Of a DNA stretch of 64,000 bases, positions 26,035-37,800 are shown in pieces (positions within the stretch are counted from its first letter, which is position 1; the number at the start of each line of letters is the position of its first letter). The position numbers and the translations under genes are program-made. The stretch lies in assembly GCF_002078875.1 (NCBI RefSeq), contig NC_034414.1, positions 16,647,428-16,711,427 of the forward strand, given 5' to 3'. Origin of the DNA: Numida meleagris (Eukaryota; Chordata; Aves; Galliformes; Numididae). The notes under the pieces were generated by a model. That model ran no database searches, was not told the DNA's origin, and saw only the letters and a program-made list of their open reading frames with translations.

Positions 26035-29000
26035 AAAACTGTAGCAGTTTGGGAGGGATGCCACACAGAACAGGTACCAAGCACCCCTTACAGCTCTCTA
26101 GTGCAGAATATTCCATGGCGAATTTCAAAATTCTTGTCCATTGATGTCCTCCATTGATGTTTTCTCTTTCCTCTCTGCCTTCCTACCTGCAACAAGGCAG
26201 TGAAATACAGAGCTAGACTCTGGTTTTACTGTTGCAGTATTTAAACCACATACTACTTTTCATCTTGATCAGTTTAGGGCTATACACCTTTTTCTATAGT
26301 GGAAAGGGAAGAAAGAGAAGGGAGAGAGAAGGTTTACAGCAAAAATAAATTGCAGTTGGTGCTTATGACATGGATTTGATGAGGTGATTATTCCCTTGTT
26401 CGCAAGTATCCCTGGGTGGGCCAGCCTATTTTGATCATCTCTCACTCCTGTGCTTCAGTTTCACAGAAATATGGAATCAGTAGTTACTGGGCAGCTATAT
26501 CTTAGCTGGTTGGGAAGTGATCCAATCTGTGCGCCTTTATTTTCCTAGGAGAAGTACCATGGAGGTAATTTCTCCACCTTGTTTTTCCTCTGTGCTTGTT
26601 TAATCAGCTTAGCTATTAAAAGATAACAGGGGTTTAGGACTATCATTAGCCTGGAGTGGTCACGTGGTTGTACTGGTGATTAGCACTGCTGTTGAACTCA
26701 GCATTGTTTAATAGGTAACTATAAAAACAGTACCACTACACAGCTACGGAAGCAAGAAAAAGTGAAGTCTCTCTCTTCTTGAATCTGTATCCAATTATTT
26801 GTTTAGCAGCTTTCTTATCTTGTTTATCTTCTGTGATATTTGTATCTATATTCAAATCATTTAACTGCTTGAAATGGGATTAAGACACTACAGTCTAAAA
26901 CTGCACTCCTGCAACCCTCCTGCTGAGCTGCCCTGTAAGCTTTCAGGTACAAAACACCCCTGGGAGGGCCCTGAGAGCCCCAGATATCTCTGATCTGAAT
27001 CACAGCACAGGAACTCTGTATTGCTTGGATTGTATCCCCAAGAGTTCTGTTCCGTCAAAGTCTTGAGCCCTGGGCATCCTCCCAAGTACCTGGCTCTTCA
27101 CAACTCAGTCCTTGGTTACATTTGCTTTTGAAGCACTGCCAGGGGAAGAAGAAATGAAGATGGTGCTCCTCATACACAACAGTCTAGGGTTAAGCTCACC
27201 CAATGGAGGCTGCAGGGTGACAGTCTCCCATTCCCTTCTTTGTCCCTGGACATTAATAGATTGCTTCAAAGAGCTGAAGGACATTGAAAACCATAACCTC
27301 AGGAGCTGGGGAGTGAGAGGGGGGTGGCATACAGATTTGCTAGGAAATCCTGTATCAATGTATTTGACATCTACATTACATCTAGCCCTGGAAACAATGG
27401 ATTCACAAAATTTCCTGAAAAAATGTCCCACATCTGGTTAGTGTGCATCACAATTCTGTAACAATAATGCTTTGTTGGAAGGCACCATGCAGAAAACTAG
27501 GATGCAAGCAGCAAAGAAACATTGCAGTGGGACCGTGGAGAGGATTTTGGTGTAAAGTAAAGCAGGGATGCAAGAAGTATAAAGCCTTCAAGGTAAGAAA
27601 ATTTGTGCAATTAGTGGCATCATGCAATTGCTTGCTTCTGCGAAGTCCTGGCTCTGCTCAGCAAAGAAGTTTTTTGGAGCATGCTGTTGGGCCAAGGGAT
27701 CTGTGTTAATTGGAAAGAAAAATGAATTTGTGACAAAGGCACTGCCAGGGCACTTGTCGAACTGATGAGCTACTTTGTGATCCACAGCCAAGAAGGCCAA
27801 CCTTCTGTGCCTCCGGTTTTACTTCCCCATTTAATTATTTCTCAGAGAAGAGGCCGTCTCCTTTTGCTGATTTGTGTGATGCATAAAACAGCTAAGGCTT
27901 TGGCTCTGCTGCCTTAATACAAATGCTCACTGAATGCGGTTTGTTTACAAGCGCCTTCCAAACTCAAAGTGAAGCAAGAAGCTCTGGACTACCCAAGTAG
28001 TTAAAGGTAATCCTGTGATATTTTGAGGCAAGAAGTTGCAGTAAACACAGATGAAGTCCTGCAATAACTTAATGCAAGACTGCATTTCTTCTTTCCATAC
28101 AGTATATCCCATGCATTATCTGTTGCTCTGCAAATTTTCATATCAGTAGGGAGAGGGCAAGGATAAATATCGCTAGGGCTATCAGGAAGCTGAAGATAAA
28201 AGTTCAGGCTTTACCCTGTATATGTGGAGCTGCAGATCCTGGAGTGAAAATGCCAGGCTCCTCGTGTTGAAATAATGGATTTTCATAACTGTGGATTGCA
28301 ACAAGACACACGTCCTTGGCAGATTTCATTTATGGGCCGTTTTGGTCAGACCAGGCCCATGTGGATGTCCATATGTCCCTCAAGGTTAGTCTGTAGTAAG
28401 CCCATTGACCAAATCCAACTAAATGAAAAAGGGTTGAAATCTCAACAGTAAAGTTGTACATATTTTCTGGAGATGGATGTGGAGGGGCAAAATGGAGTCC
28501 ATTTGCCTGTACCAAAATGGCAGGTTGGTTTGCAGGTCTTTTGGGGTTCAACATGGCACATGCTCTCTCCTATCATAAGAGTACAGGTGGGGGGAAAGCG
28601 TTACAGGAGGTAGGGAACTGAAATTACTGTGGGAGGGGAAAATAAAGGGGACAGAGTACATGTTGGTTGGAAGCTATACATACTTATATCTGTGGCTTAC
28701 AGTATAACTTGTTTTATTACCAGGGCCTAATTTGGTGTCTGATGTTAATGTAATCGGGTCTTCCCCTGTTCCCCACGATTTCTAATTAACAGCGTTTGCT
28801 TTTTAGCTTCCCTCCACACGTTTCTTTATAGTTAGGCCTCACTGCCTCAGGAATCTTCTCACTGCTGCTGCCTTCCATGCCTTCCAAAACTGCCCTTTCC
28901 ACGGGGGTTGGTATGGAGGTCCCATCCCAGTCCCCAGCAGCTTTTCCTTAGAAATGCTAATAGGATCAGTGTTGGAAATGAGATTAGAAGACTGAACTCG

Positions 29001-30460
29001 AACATTTTGTTTTAACTAAATGGATTAACTTGTGGGTTTGGTACAGCCAAGCATCCACATTCCCCTCAGCAGCAAAACCATGAAGCTGTTGTTCAGAAAT
29101 GCTTCTTCTCTCTTCTTAAAGCTACTTAGTTTTCACAATGCTATTAAGCTGTTGGGCTACATCATTAACATTCTTCAAAGATTTTTTTTTCTCTCTCAAC
29201 CTGTGAGGAGGATAAAGGGTTTTGTAAGCGTTATGGTTAAATCAGAGGTGTTTGCAGCTCAGCTGACCTTGCTCTACAGTTGTTAACTTATTGTTGAATT
29301 AACGCAGCTGGTGCGTGGCACCAAATTGTCTGGTTCTTTCTAGGTCCATTTCCTAAGCATAACTTGTTGGTACCCAGAAGAGTTAATGATAGTCAGATGG
29401 AGTCTAGTTCAGGTGTGGTTGTACACCTGAGGTGAGCAAACGAGGTGCTTTCCATGGGGAGGCTCAGCTGCAGGGCTCTACACAGGTGCTACCACTGCCT
29501 CGCAGGAACTGCAGATTCCCTGCTCCCGAGGCGGGGGGACCCGGCATGTGGGCTGGGCAAACTGGAAATGAAAACCTCATCGTGTGGTCCCTCAGCTAAG
29601 TTGTCCTCTGCCCTGGAGAACGCAACAGGAAGACAACACGTAGGCAGGGACAAGTGTGGTGGTCCTGCACTCTGCTGCTGGAAGGGCGCAGTCCCGCTCC
29701 CCCGCTCTGGTGTCACTCTAGCGATTGCAGAGCCACGGGCTGAGCTGGTTGGGCAGGTTACCCGCTGCTTGGGAAGTCGAGCTTGTCTTCTAAGGAGGGG
29801 CAGAGCTGCTGAATCACAGCGGCAGCTGGCAAGTGTCCCCTGGCACTTCTGCAGGAGAGTTTGCCAGCTCCTACTGGTTTCAGGACACGGCAGTGGCTAC
29901 GGCTGCGGGGTTCATGGTGCACATGGAAACGTGCTTGGCGGCGGCTGACGGGGTGACAGCGGCCCAGCAGCCTGTTTGTTCTGGTATTTGCGTACCTTGC
30001 TGGGGACGCCTGCCCCTGGGAGCAAGTGCCCCGGGCAGCAAGCCCGGATACCGATACTCGCAACACTGGGAACACCCATTTGGTAAAACACGAGAAAGCT
30101 TCAGCTCGCAGGCCCCAGCTGTAAGTTCCCAACTTAGTTACTGTTATTGCTGTTTGTCTGTTGGCCCCGGGCAACTGCGCTACTGCCTCCCTCGTTCTCC
30201 CTGCCTGCTCGGCAGTGCTTTGGGAGCAAAACGAGGAGGGCTGGCTGCTTTGCAGTGACGTGCCAGTGAGGCCGTACCGAGCCCAACGTCTTATGTCAGA
30301 TAAGCACAAGAAAGACATGAAGATAAATTATTTAAAGTGTCGCTGGCTTCGTCCTAAGCTTATCTATATCATAGAACGAACACAGCGAGCAGCGTGCTGC
30401 GTGTTGCTTTGGGGTTAAAACACGCCGTCTCAGCCGGGATGAAAGTAGACTCCAGGAAAG
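26035..30460. other. Intergenic upstream of PPP6R3
   Basis: No gene was recognised. At 27105-27441 both strands are open for about 108 codons, and 29445-30318 is GC-rich with long open frames on both strands. None has a recognisable domain or splice context. Regulatory DNA for PPP6R3 is possible. Confidence 0.5.
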
Positions 30461-30464
30461 AAAA
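30461..30464 (-). terminator. Pol III terminator of the tRNA-Ala gene
   Basis: AAAA on the + strand, i.e. TTTT on the tRNA strand, 12 nt past the mature 3' end. Four Ts is the minimal vertebrate RNA polymerase III stop. Confidence 0.7.
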
Positions 30465-30476
30465 CAACCCCTCTGC

Positions 30477-30549
30477 TGGAGAATGCGGGCATCGATCCCG
30501 CTACCTCTCGCATGCTAAGCGAGCGCTCTACCATTTGAGCTAATTCCCC
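30477..30549 (-). tRNA. tRNA-Ala (anticodon AGC)
   Basis: The reverse strand reads GGGGAATTAGCTC and folds as a complete 73-nt cloverleaf. The acceptor stem GGGGAAT/ATTCTCC has one G-T wobble, the D arm is TAGCTCAAATGGTAGAGC, and the anticodon stem CTCGC/GCGAG carries loop TTAGCAT with anticodon AGC. The T arm is GCGGG/CCCGC with loop ATCGATG, and the discriminator base is A. A box (TAGCTCAAATGG) and B box (GGATCGATGCC) are intact, there is no intron, and a T4 terminator follows. The A at the first T-loop position is also found in other vertebrate Ala-AGC genes as I recall them. CCA is not encoded, as expected. It should be a functional gene decoding GCU (and GCC/GCA through inosine). Confidence 0.96.
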
Positions 30550-30559
30550 AGTGCGCAGG

Positions 30560-31700
30560 TCTACTTTTTCGCGTATCCTCACACAGCCTCACCCCTCCCC
30601 TCCGCGGGCGCCCCGCACTTGTTGTCAGGCAGTTTGGCGCCCGTGCAGCGGCGCGGGGGGCAAGGCTCCGCGCACTGGCCAATGGCGAGGAGCGGGGGGC
30701 AAGGCCGAAAGGAGAGCGCCACCAGAGGCCCCTCCCGCCGTGGCCGCTTGCCGGCTCCGAGCGCCTCGGCTCCGGATTGGACCGAAAGAGTTTATTATTT
30801 TTTAAGAGGCCTCGGCTCTTCCGATTGGGCAATGGAAACGCCCGTCACGGTGACGTTCCCCTGTTGCTAAGTCGGGGAGGTGGGAAGAGAAATGCACCCT
30901 TCCTGTGCGCCGACTGGCTAGGAGGAAACCGAGGGCCCGCCCGCATACCCGTTGAAGCCCATAGCGGCGTTCCCACCGAGTGACTGACGGCGAGGAGACT
31001 GCCAATGAGAGGGTGAGCCGCGCACACCGCCCAATAGAAAAGACGCGGGGCGGTGCCGGGGCGGTATGATTGGCAGGTGGGGCGGAGGGAGAGGAGGGCT
31101 CGCAGGCGCTGATATGTCCGCCATCTTGGAGCGTCGGTGATGGTGGCGAGCGGTGGCTTTCCCGCCTGAGCGGAGGCAGCCCGGGGCCTGTGGCAGGGTG
31201 ACGCGCTTGCTGAGGTACGGCGGGTACAGCGGCGCCGCGGCCTTCCTCCGGCATTGCTCCGGAGGGCCGACGCCTCGCTCGGGGCCCTTCCGAGGCGGCG
31301 TGGGCCTGGCTCCTTCCCCCTCCGCGCGGGGGCTCCGGGCGGTCCTCGGGCGGCGCGGGGCCGGAGCCCGGCGGGGCTGCGGGGCCTGGCGCGTGTCGGG
31401 AGCTCCTCGCGCGCGCAGCCCTGATCCCGGCCCGGGCCGCGCTGGGTCGCGGCCGTGGGGTGCCGCCGGCCTGGGCGCGGCGGGGAGGGCGCAGGGCCGC
31501 GGCCTCGAGCCCCTCGGTGAGGCTCGGAGCTGCTGAGCGCCCGCGGAGGGGCCGCGCTGGCTCGGAGCAGCCTTTGGGCGCCGAGCGCCGCCGACTGGGG
31601 CGGAGCGGGGGGCGGCGCGGTGCTCCCCGGGCGGGAGAAGAGCTGTGGGGGAACCGTCCGCTGCCCCCGTCCCCAGCAGTCACTCGGGTGGCTACCGGTT
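30560..31700. promoter_or_regulatory. PPP6R3: CpG-island promoter of PPP6R3
   Basis: Very GC- and CpG-rich, in contrast to the flanks. It has six CCAAT boxes: three on + (30679, 31002, 31031) and three on - (30776, 30824, 31069). GC boxes (GGGGCGG) lie at 31047, 31058 and 31079. A CCGCCATCTTGG YY1-type element lies at 31118-31129. No TATA box was seen. YY1 elements in this orientation usually lie just downstream of the start site, so transcription probably begins around 31090-31120. The position upstream of PPP6R3, with no other downstream gene, assigns it. Confidence 0.8.
31100..31214 (+). other. PPP6R3: PPP6R3 non-coding exon 1 (inferred)
   Basis: Inferred 5' UTR exon containing the YY1 element and ending at a possible donor gtacgg (31215). 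Start and end are approximate. The coding part begins 17.8 kb downstream, as is usual for this gene family. Other donors within the GC-rich stretch, or extra 5' UTR exons in the intron, are possible. Confidence 0.45.
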
Positions 31701-34680
31701 TCAGAACTACTTCGCTCTGCTCTCTCGGTGATAAGCCAGCATTTTCCTTACTGATGGCTCATTTTGCTTTTACTTTCCTTCTTTAAAATCAGTGCTGCTG
31801 TATTCCTGTGAGGATGATACTGCTTTTTTTTTTTTTTTTATAATTATTATTTTTTTGTTAGAGTTTGCTGAGAGCGTGGCAGTGTTTGATTATCTGTTGC
31901 TAAATACACCTGGCAAAATGCAACTTTGAACCCGCCGCTTGTTTCTGTTTTGCTTTAATAGTTAGAAACTTCTCAAAGCATAAGGGGGAGTTGGTGTTAC
32001 AGCCTTGTGACATAAGCGCAGGTGGAGCTGAGGTCAGGGGCTTCTCTCCACCAACGTGACATAAGTAGCAGCGCGCCTATTCAAAGTATCCCAGAGTTCT
32101 GAGCGGAGGAATACGGAAAACTTCGGGGGGATGTAGGAGCTTTAAGAAATTTTCCTGGAAGAGGTTGACTACTTAAAAATGAAAGGTTGTATCACAGGTT
32201 GTGATACTGTTTATGTAGGCAGTGCCCTTCAGCGGGAAGGATGTAAATGTAGCTTTAGCTGTATAGGTGTGGTGGTGGTTTTGTGTGGTTTTTTTTTTCT
32301 TTGTTTTTTTTTTAAATACTGACAATTAAGTTGGTTTAAAACTTCCAGATCATACATATAGTAGCATGTGAACTGCACAAATACCCAGCACCCTTCTTTT
32401 TCTTCTTCTTAGTAGTAGTTTGTGAACTGCTCGAATACCCTATTTCAGTGATCTAGCTGGAATACTGAAGTTAAACTGCAACGTGTTTTCAGCACAGCAC
32501 ATATTCGAATAAGAGTCCGATTGCCTAGCTCTGTGTTGCTTCTTTGTGCTCCCGTTGGCGAGGCATGGGCTAACTGTAGCTTGCAGGAGTCTTTATTATG
32601 CAAATCTAAAAGAACAATGCAGAATTATGTTTCCAATATATAACTTGTTAATGAGGCTCCATGCAGATGCGGTATACCGTCCGCATGTTAAGTTCGTAGC
32701 AGTTTGTAATCTTAAGTACTTCTTCAAAGGCACTGAAATGGTGAGTTTCATCTATGATATTGCTTCAATACAGATAACATTTTATTTCCTTTCTCTGGGA
32801 AATGCGTGTGCAATATCAGATCTCACCCTTCTGAGTTACTAGAGGAATTTGTCTTCTAAGGAGGCTTTATTTTGGCCAGAAGATCTGCTGAAGGGTTCTG
32901 TTTGCAGCGTAATTAAGGAAAACACCGTGTTTCACGTAAATTTGCAGCTTAGAAATTCAGTAAAGCAGCCCATTTAGTGGTGATGTCTTTAAGCAAGGTA
33001 GTGAATTATCACTTCTTCGCAAACAAGTTGGATTTATATGTGAACCGCAGTGGCTGTAATGTCTCTGGATTCTCTCAAATATAAGCTGTTAGTATTCCAT
33101 TATGGAATTAAGTATACTAAATAGTTTGTGTGCATCTTCAGAATATTGCCCGCAAACTGTTCGCTGTGCGTCTGGTGACTTGATAAAGTGAGAAAGGCTG
33201 GCTGTTTCCTTCCAGACGCTCATTTCTTGCACTTAGTGGAGGTGATGCTATGGACTGGATACCAACCAGAGTGAATCAGATGATGATCTCAGAGTGAAAT
33301 TCAAGTAACTTGAATAGAAATTCTGCAGTATTGTAGCAGAAAATTATGTACATAACGTTAATATTAACAGATGGTTAGAGAGTGAACTCTGTTGCTGTGG
33401 CTCAACAGCTTTGCTTCTCTGCTCAGCTTAAGCTTGACGTGCACATACTGTGCTGCACTAAACAGCTGGCTCCAAAGCAACCAGTGTGTGACTGAAACCT
33501 TAGCAGGGTGACGCTTTGCTGAGCTCTGCTCCGGTTCCCTTTCTCTTTGCTGATGATGTCCTCTTTTGTACAAGTGCTTGAAAAGCTTTGTAGTATTTAT
33601 TTAGCTCTGCAGGTACTTAAGAAAATAGCTTCGTATTGCTGTACTGAAATATTTCATCTTCGAGCTTCAGTGTTGCAGCACTGTACGCAGCATCTTTGTA
33701 GCAGTAGGCTTACAGGTTTGTTTCTCACTCATACCTGGGTTCATTCATTGCCTTTGGAAGTTGTGATGGAAATGACAGCCTCTACGGACAGAAGAGGAGG
33801 TGCTAGTATGAGCACAGTGATCTATTTCCATAATAAGATAGGATGTCACAAGCGTACCATGTGGCATCGAGTTCTGGCCATCGTAGTAGTGTTTTCATCT
33901 ATGACCCTCCAGGTTTCTCTATACTTTATGTCACGTGGCAGGTTTAGGATGGTGTGTTTCTAGAAGTAGACGCTGCATCCACGTTCACAGAACATACATC
34001 TGATTGCATTTCTCTAGAGCAAGACGTGGAGCCATGGTTTTTGGCAAAACTTCCCACAGTAATAAAACACGTAGGGATAGATGAAAATTAATACCTTGCT
34101 TGTCTCAACCAATTTCTTCAAGTTGGAGGAGAAGAGCAAAGGACTCAATGTTATCTAGTGATTGGGTTCAATTCTCACGTTTTAGGGTGAGAGGGAAGTC
34201 TGGAAGATCGACCAGAAAGCACAGAGAGAGCATGAACGCTGAGAGCTTTGCATATCATGTTTAAGCATTTTGGTGATGTGTCAATGTTCCGGCATCTGTT
34301 GTAGAAACCATATGCTACTAAGCAACTGAAGTAAAATGTTTTTCTACTCTTGAGTATTACATGCAGCTCTATGGCTGGTTTGGGACGTTTTTCAGGAGTC
34401 TAGATGGACTGAACTGATCAGATTGGGATGACACTGGGTGTAAGCTGCTAACAGCTTGCTTGTGGCCCTTCTGGAGCGTTTTGCTAACAGTTCTTCGCGC
34501 TAAATTGGGAAGAAAAAAATCTCTTATTGATTTTTTTTTTTTTTTCCTAAGATTTTGTCCTGAGCTGTGTTTTTAATAGCTTCCCTTAAGTCTTGAGAAG
34601 CATATTAGAAGTGCGGGGTGAAAAAAGTTCCTGCAGCAACCGAACCCCTTGGCTGTTGTTTCTTTTTGCTGTTTCCTCAG

Positions 34681-34800
34681 GATCATAGAATTGTTACGGT
34701 TGGGAAAGACCTCTAAGATCGACTAGTCCAACTGTAAGTAGTCCCATGTGGTCCTTCCCTAATCCTGTTAAGCAGACCTGTCAGTTCCTCTCCCATGGGG
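34681..34800 (-). mobile_element. CR1 LINE 3' tail
   Basis: The sequence gatcatagaattg...gttgggaaagacctctaagatc...tagtccaactg is the complement of a CR1 3' terminus. It is similar to the copy at 21346. The right-hand limit is approximate. Confidence 0.8.
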
Positions 34801-37800
34801 CTTAAAAACCTGGAGCGCTCAGTGACAGGATCTGTGCTGCGTGCTGTGTACCTGCAGTGGGAGGGAATACCTAAAGGACTTCAGCGTGCAGCTGGATGGA
34901 CGGTGAAGCTGTGGTATGTGATATGGCAGTGTATGTTGGCTCTGCCTCTGAACGTAACCGAACGGACTGAAAATGTTCTCTCGACAATACCGGGAATCTG
35001 TTGTTACACAAGAGTGAGGGGCTGAGTAAAAGACTAGAGTTATTTTGGGTGTGTTGGCAAAATGGGTAAGGAGAGCATATATGAAATGGATGGTGAGGAT
35101 CTGATTAAGATTGAACTATGGTGTGAAAGGCAGCAGATTTTAATTTAAAAACAAAAAACTACATGTGCACGAACTGCCTGATGCTGTGACTTGCGGCTTG
35201 GTTTCCTTGGAGAAACACCTAAGAATATTCTCATTTAATTTTGGATGAGGTGACTCCGAGCATTTATACATACGCTGTGACACTTTTGTGGGGAGATGGA
35301 GTACGTGGCCTAGTGGTCTCTTTTCTGTGTCCGCTGGGTCTTCTGGAAACTGAGCTCTGAAAGACTGTAGCTGGCTCCTGTTAGTTGTGCCCAAAAGATG
35401 CTTCTAAGAGCATGGAAAACTCTAAAGCCTTTTTATGGAGACTTTGGTGCTGGGTGAGGCTCTGCGGAAGGGCCACCTGAATCCCAGCTTGGTAACAGAA
35501 TGTGGTTGGGCTTGAGAATGGAAACTTTCCAACTAGTGGTTATTTGTAATGAGGTTATTAAATGTGTTCCAGACTGTAGCAAATGCTGCGTTAAAAGCAT
35601 TCACATTGTTACCAGCTATCAAGTGAATCCTAGGCGGCTTTTATCCTTGCTGCACAGTGGTGCTGTCCCCGCCTTCAGTTTGAGCAAGGTGAGAGCAGAA
35701 AGCAAAATGGAGGTCTTGATGCTTTGTTTACTGCTTATTGGGGTTTTTTTGTGTGCGTGTGTAAGTAGTGGAAGCAAACTCTTCATAACTGGAAGTTACA
35801 ACAGGATAAAAGGCAAGGTCTTAGTGGAAAACAACAACAAAAAGCCAAAACTCTTTCCTATGAAATGCCCTGTAACCTTACCTTTAAAATAGGCATAGGG
35901 CTCTCTTGGTATTCTCCTCGTACTGATGAGGTAGTGCTTTAATCTGTCTTCTATTTAAAACGTTCAGCTGGAAACTTTTCCTTTTGTCATTGCCTTGACT
36001 GACTTGCCATGTAGCCATGTAATTTGCAAGCTAACCCATCAGGAAAATACCTAGTGAATTACATGTGTTTGACAAGTTTGGCTGCTGTCACCGAACATCC
36101 TGGGGGAGAAAATAAAGGTGAAAGTCTAGAGATGGCTAAAATGAAGCCGTAGCGGTGGCAGACCCAGTTCTGGGTAGGTGGGTTTCCTGCTGAAGTTGTG
36201 ACTTGCAGCTACAGAAACCCAGCTTGCTTTCATTTTGCTGCTGGCCTGGGTGCTTTCCAGATGGAAATCTTTGAAAATTGCCAAAGCACAGAGGTTGCAT
36301 TCCTTACCTCCCATTGCCTGTCTTTGTACACTTCTGGCTGTCCCAGAGGCTGAGTTTGTTGCTCCTCGTGGCACTGGCTGAGGGCTAACAGTGCTTTGCT
36401 AAGGTTTTCCCTGTCTGTGAGCAGCAGCTGTACAAGTTGTACTGAGCTGAGTATGAAGCAGTGAGTTCTTCCTTTTGGCTGCCACAAGCCAGCGTTCGTC
36501 AAAGGCTCCTTCTGAATGTGCTTGATGCTGATGATGGGCTTTCTGTAACTTTAAGCCATCTTTTATTTAACGGTAAAAAGATGTTCTGTGCTGAACACCG
36601 TATTTAGATGAAGTTTGTCTTAGTCTCTCTGTAATAAAGGGGATGGTGATGCTGCTCATGTTAACTGTGGTGGTCAGCTTCCAGCTTTTATTTTAACAAG
36701 TGGTGCTTCAAAGAAGAGAAGCAGACGAAGATTTAAAGGCAAAGCAGCTAGAAACCTGGTAATTGATAAAAGGTTGTGTAAGACCACTGCACAACTTGCT
36801 GGGCTCCGCAGGTTGTAAAAAAAGAAGATAATTGCTGTCACAGTTGTGAGCTGATATTAGCATTTAGCACTTAGCTTTTATGAGTGTCTTGCAGCTAATT
36901 CAAACCTTACAGTTCTTCTGACATTACTGAGTTCTGCCTGTTATTTTACCAGTGGCGTTATGGGATCTCCTTGCTAATCTAAACGGGACATACTTTGCAT
37001 TCAGACTGTGGGTGTTGTGTTGTATCTGTAATTCTTCAGCTTTATTGTTCTCTAGATGGGGACTCTCCTAGAGTCACAATCCAAAAACTTAGAACCGCTG
37101 TAATACCAGTACTAGCTGGCTGGGGACTGAACTTGAAACCTTGCTCTTTCTCAACAAATTTCTCTTTCTCTTTCTCTGTTACATATGTTTGATTGGATTT
37201 ATTTCTCAGTAGATGTGCCAGGTACTGTTTTCTTGCTTTATTAATATGATTTTGATCACGGATGGGAACAAATGCTTTTCTTTCTCCTGAGGTGGTCTTT
37301 CCAGTGTGCTCTCCTGCTGTACTTAGGCGTCCAAAAAGAACCTTGATATGGCTGCATGGAGTACTAGCCTCTTCTGGCCTGGCTGGTTTGACTCAAAAAT
37401 GCAAACCGTAAATGCATATTAATCTCTAACTCTACAGAGACAGAACGGGAAATGTAATTGCCTGGATTGGAATTGTAGAGATGGGATATCAAAGGCAGAC
37501 AGTCTAAATAAAAGAATAAAATCTGCACCTCTCCATGGCTGTCTGTGAAAAAAGATTGGAAGTCTGAAACCCCTCTTAATGATGCAGTGAAAAGAAGCAG
37601 AGCTTTAGAAAGGTTCTGAAGACCATAGAGAACACAGAGTAGGTCCTGCATTTCCCTTTGCAACCTTTGGCTTTTTCTTCAAACATAGGATGTACGTGTC
37701 ACGTGGCAGAAGGGGCCATGTTCTGTTCAGCAGTATTGATTATTTTCTTTGGTACTGTCAAAATGGAAGAGCTCCCTGGGGAAAGAATGCATTTGGTGGA

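Noticed and set aside
27105..27441. About 108 codons open on both strands
   Set aside because: No similarity to a known protein and no promoter or splice signals. It may be a remnant of an unidentified repeat, but I cannot support it.
29445..30318. Long overlapping open frames on both strands (167, 141 and 186 codons)
   Set aside because: Local GC richness explains them. No recognisable domains, and frames on both strands are equally open.
30466..30480. CTCF-like stretch next to the tRNA (complement CCAGCAGAGGGG)
   Set aside because: The invariant C after GG is replaced by G, and the first bases belong to the tRNA end.
30802..31683. 293-codon antisense open frame across the CpG island
   Set aside because: The composition is Arg/Pro/Ala/Gly-rich, as expected of stop-poor GC-rich DNA. 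It has no domain or splice context and overlaps the promoter.
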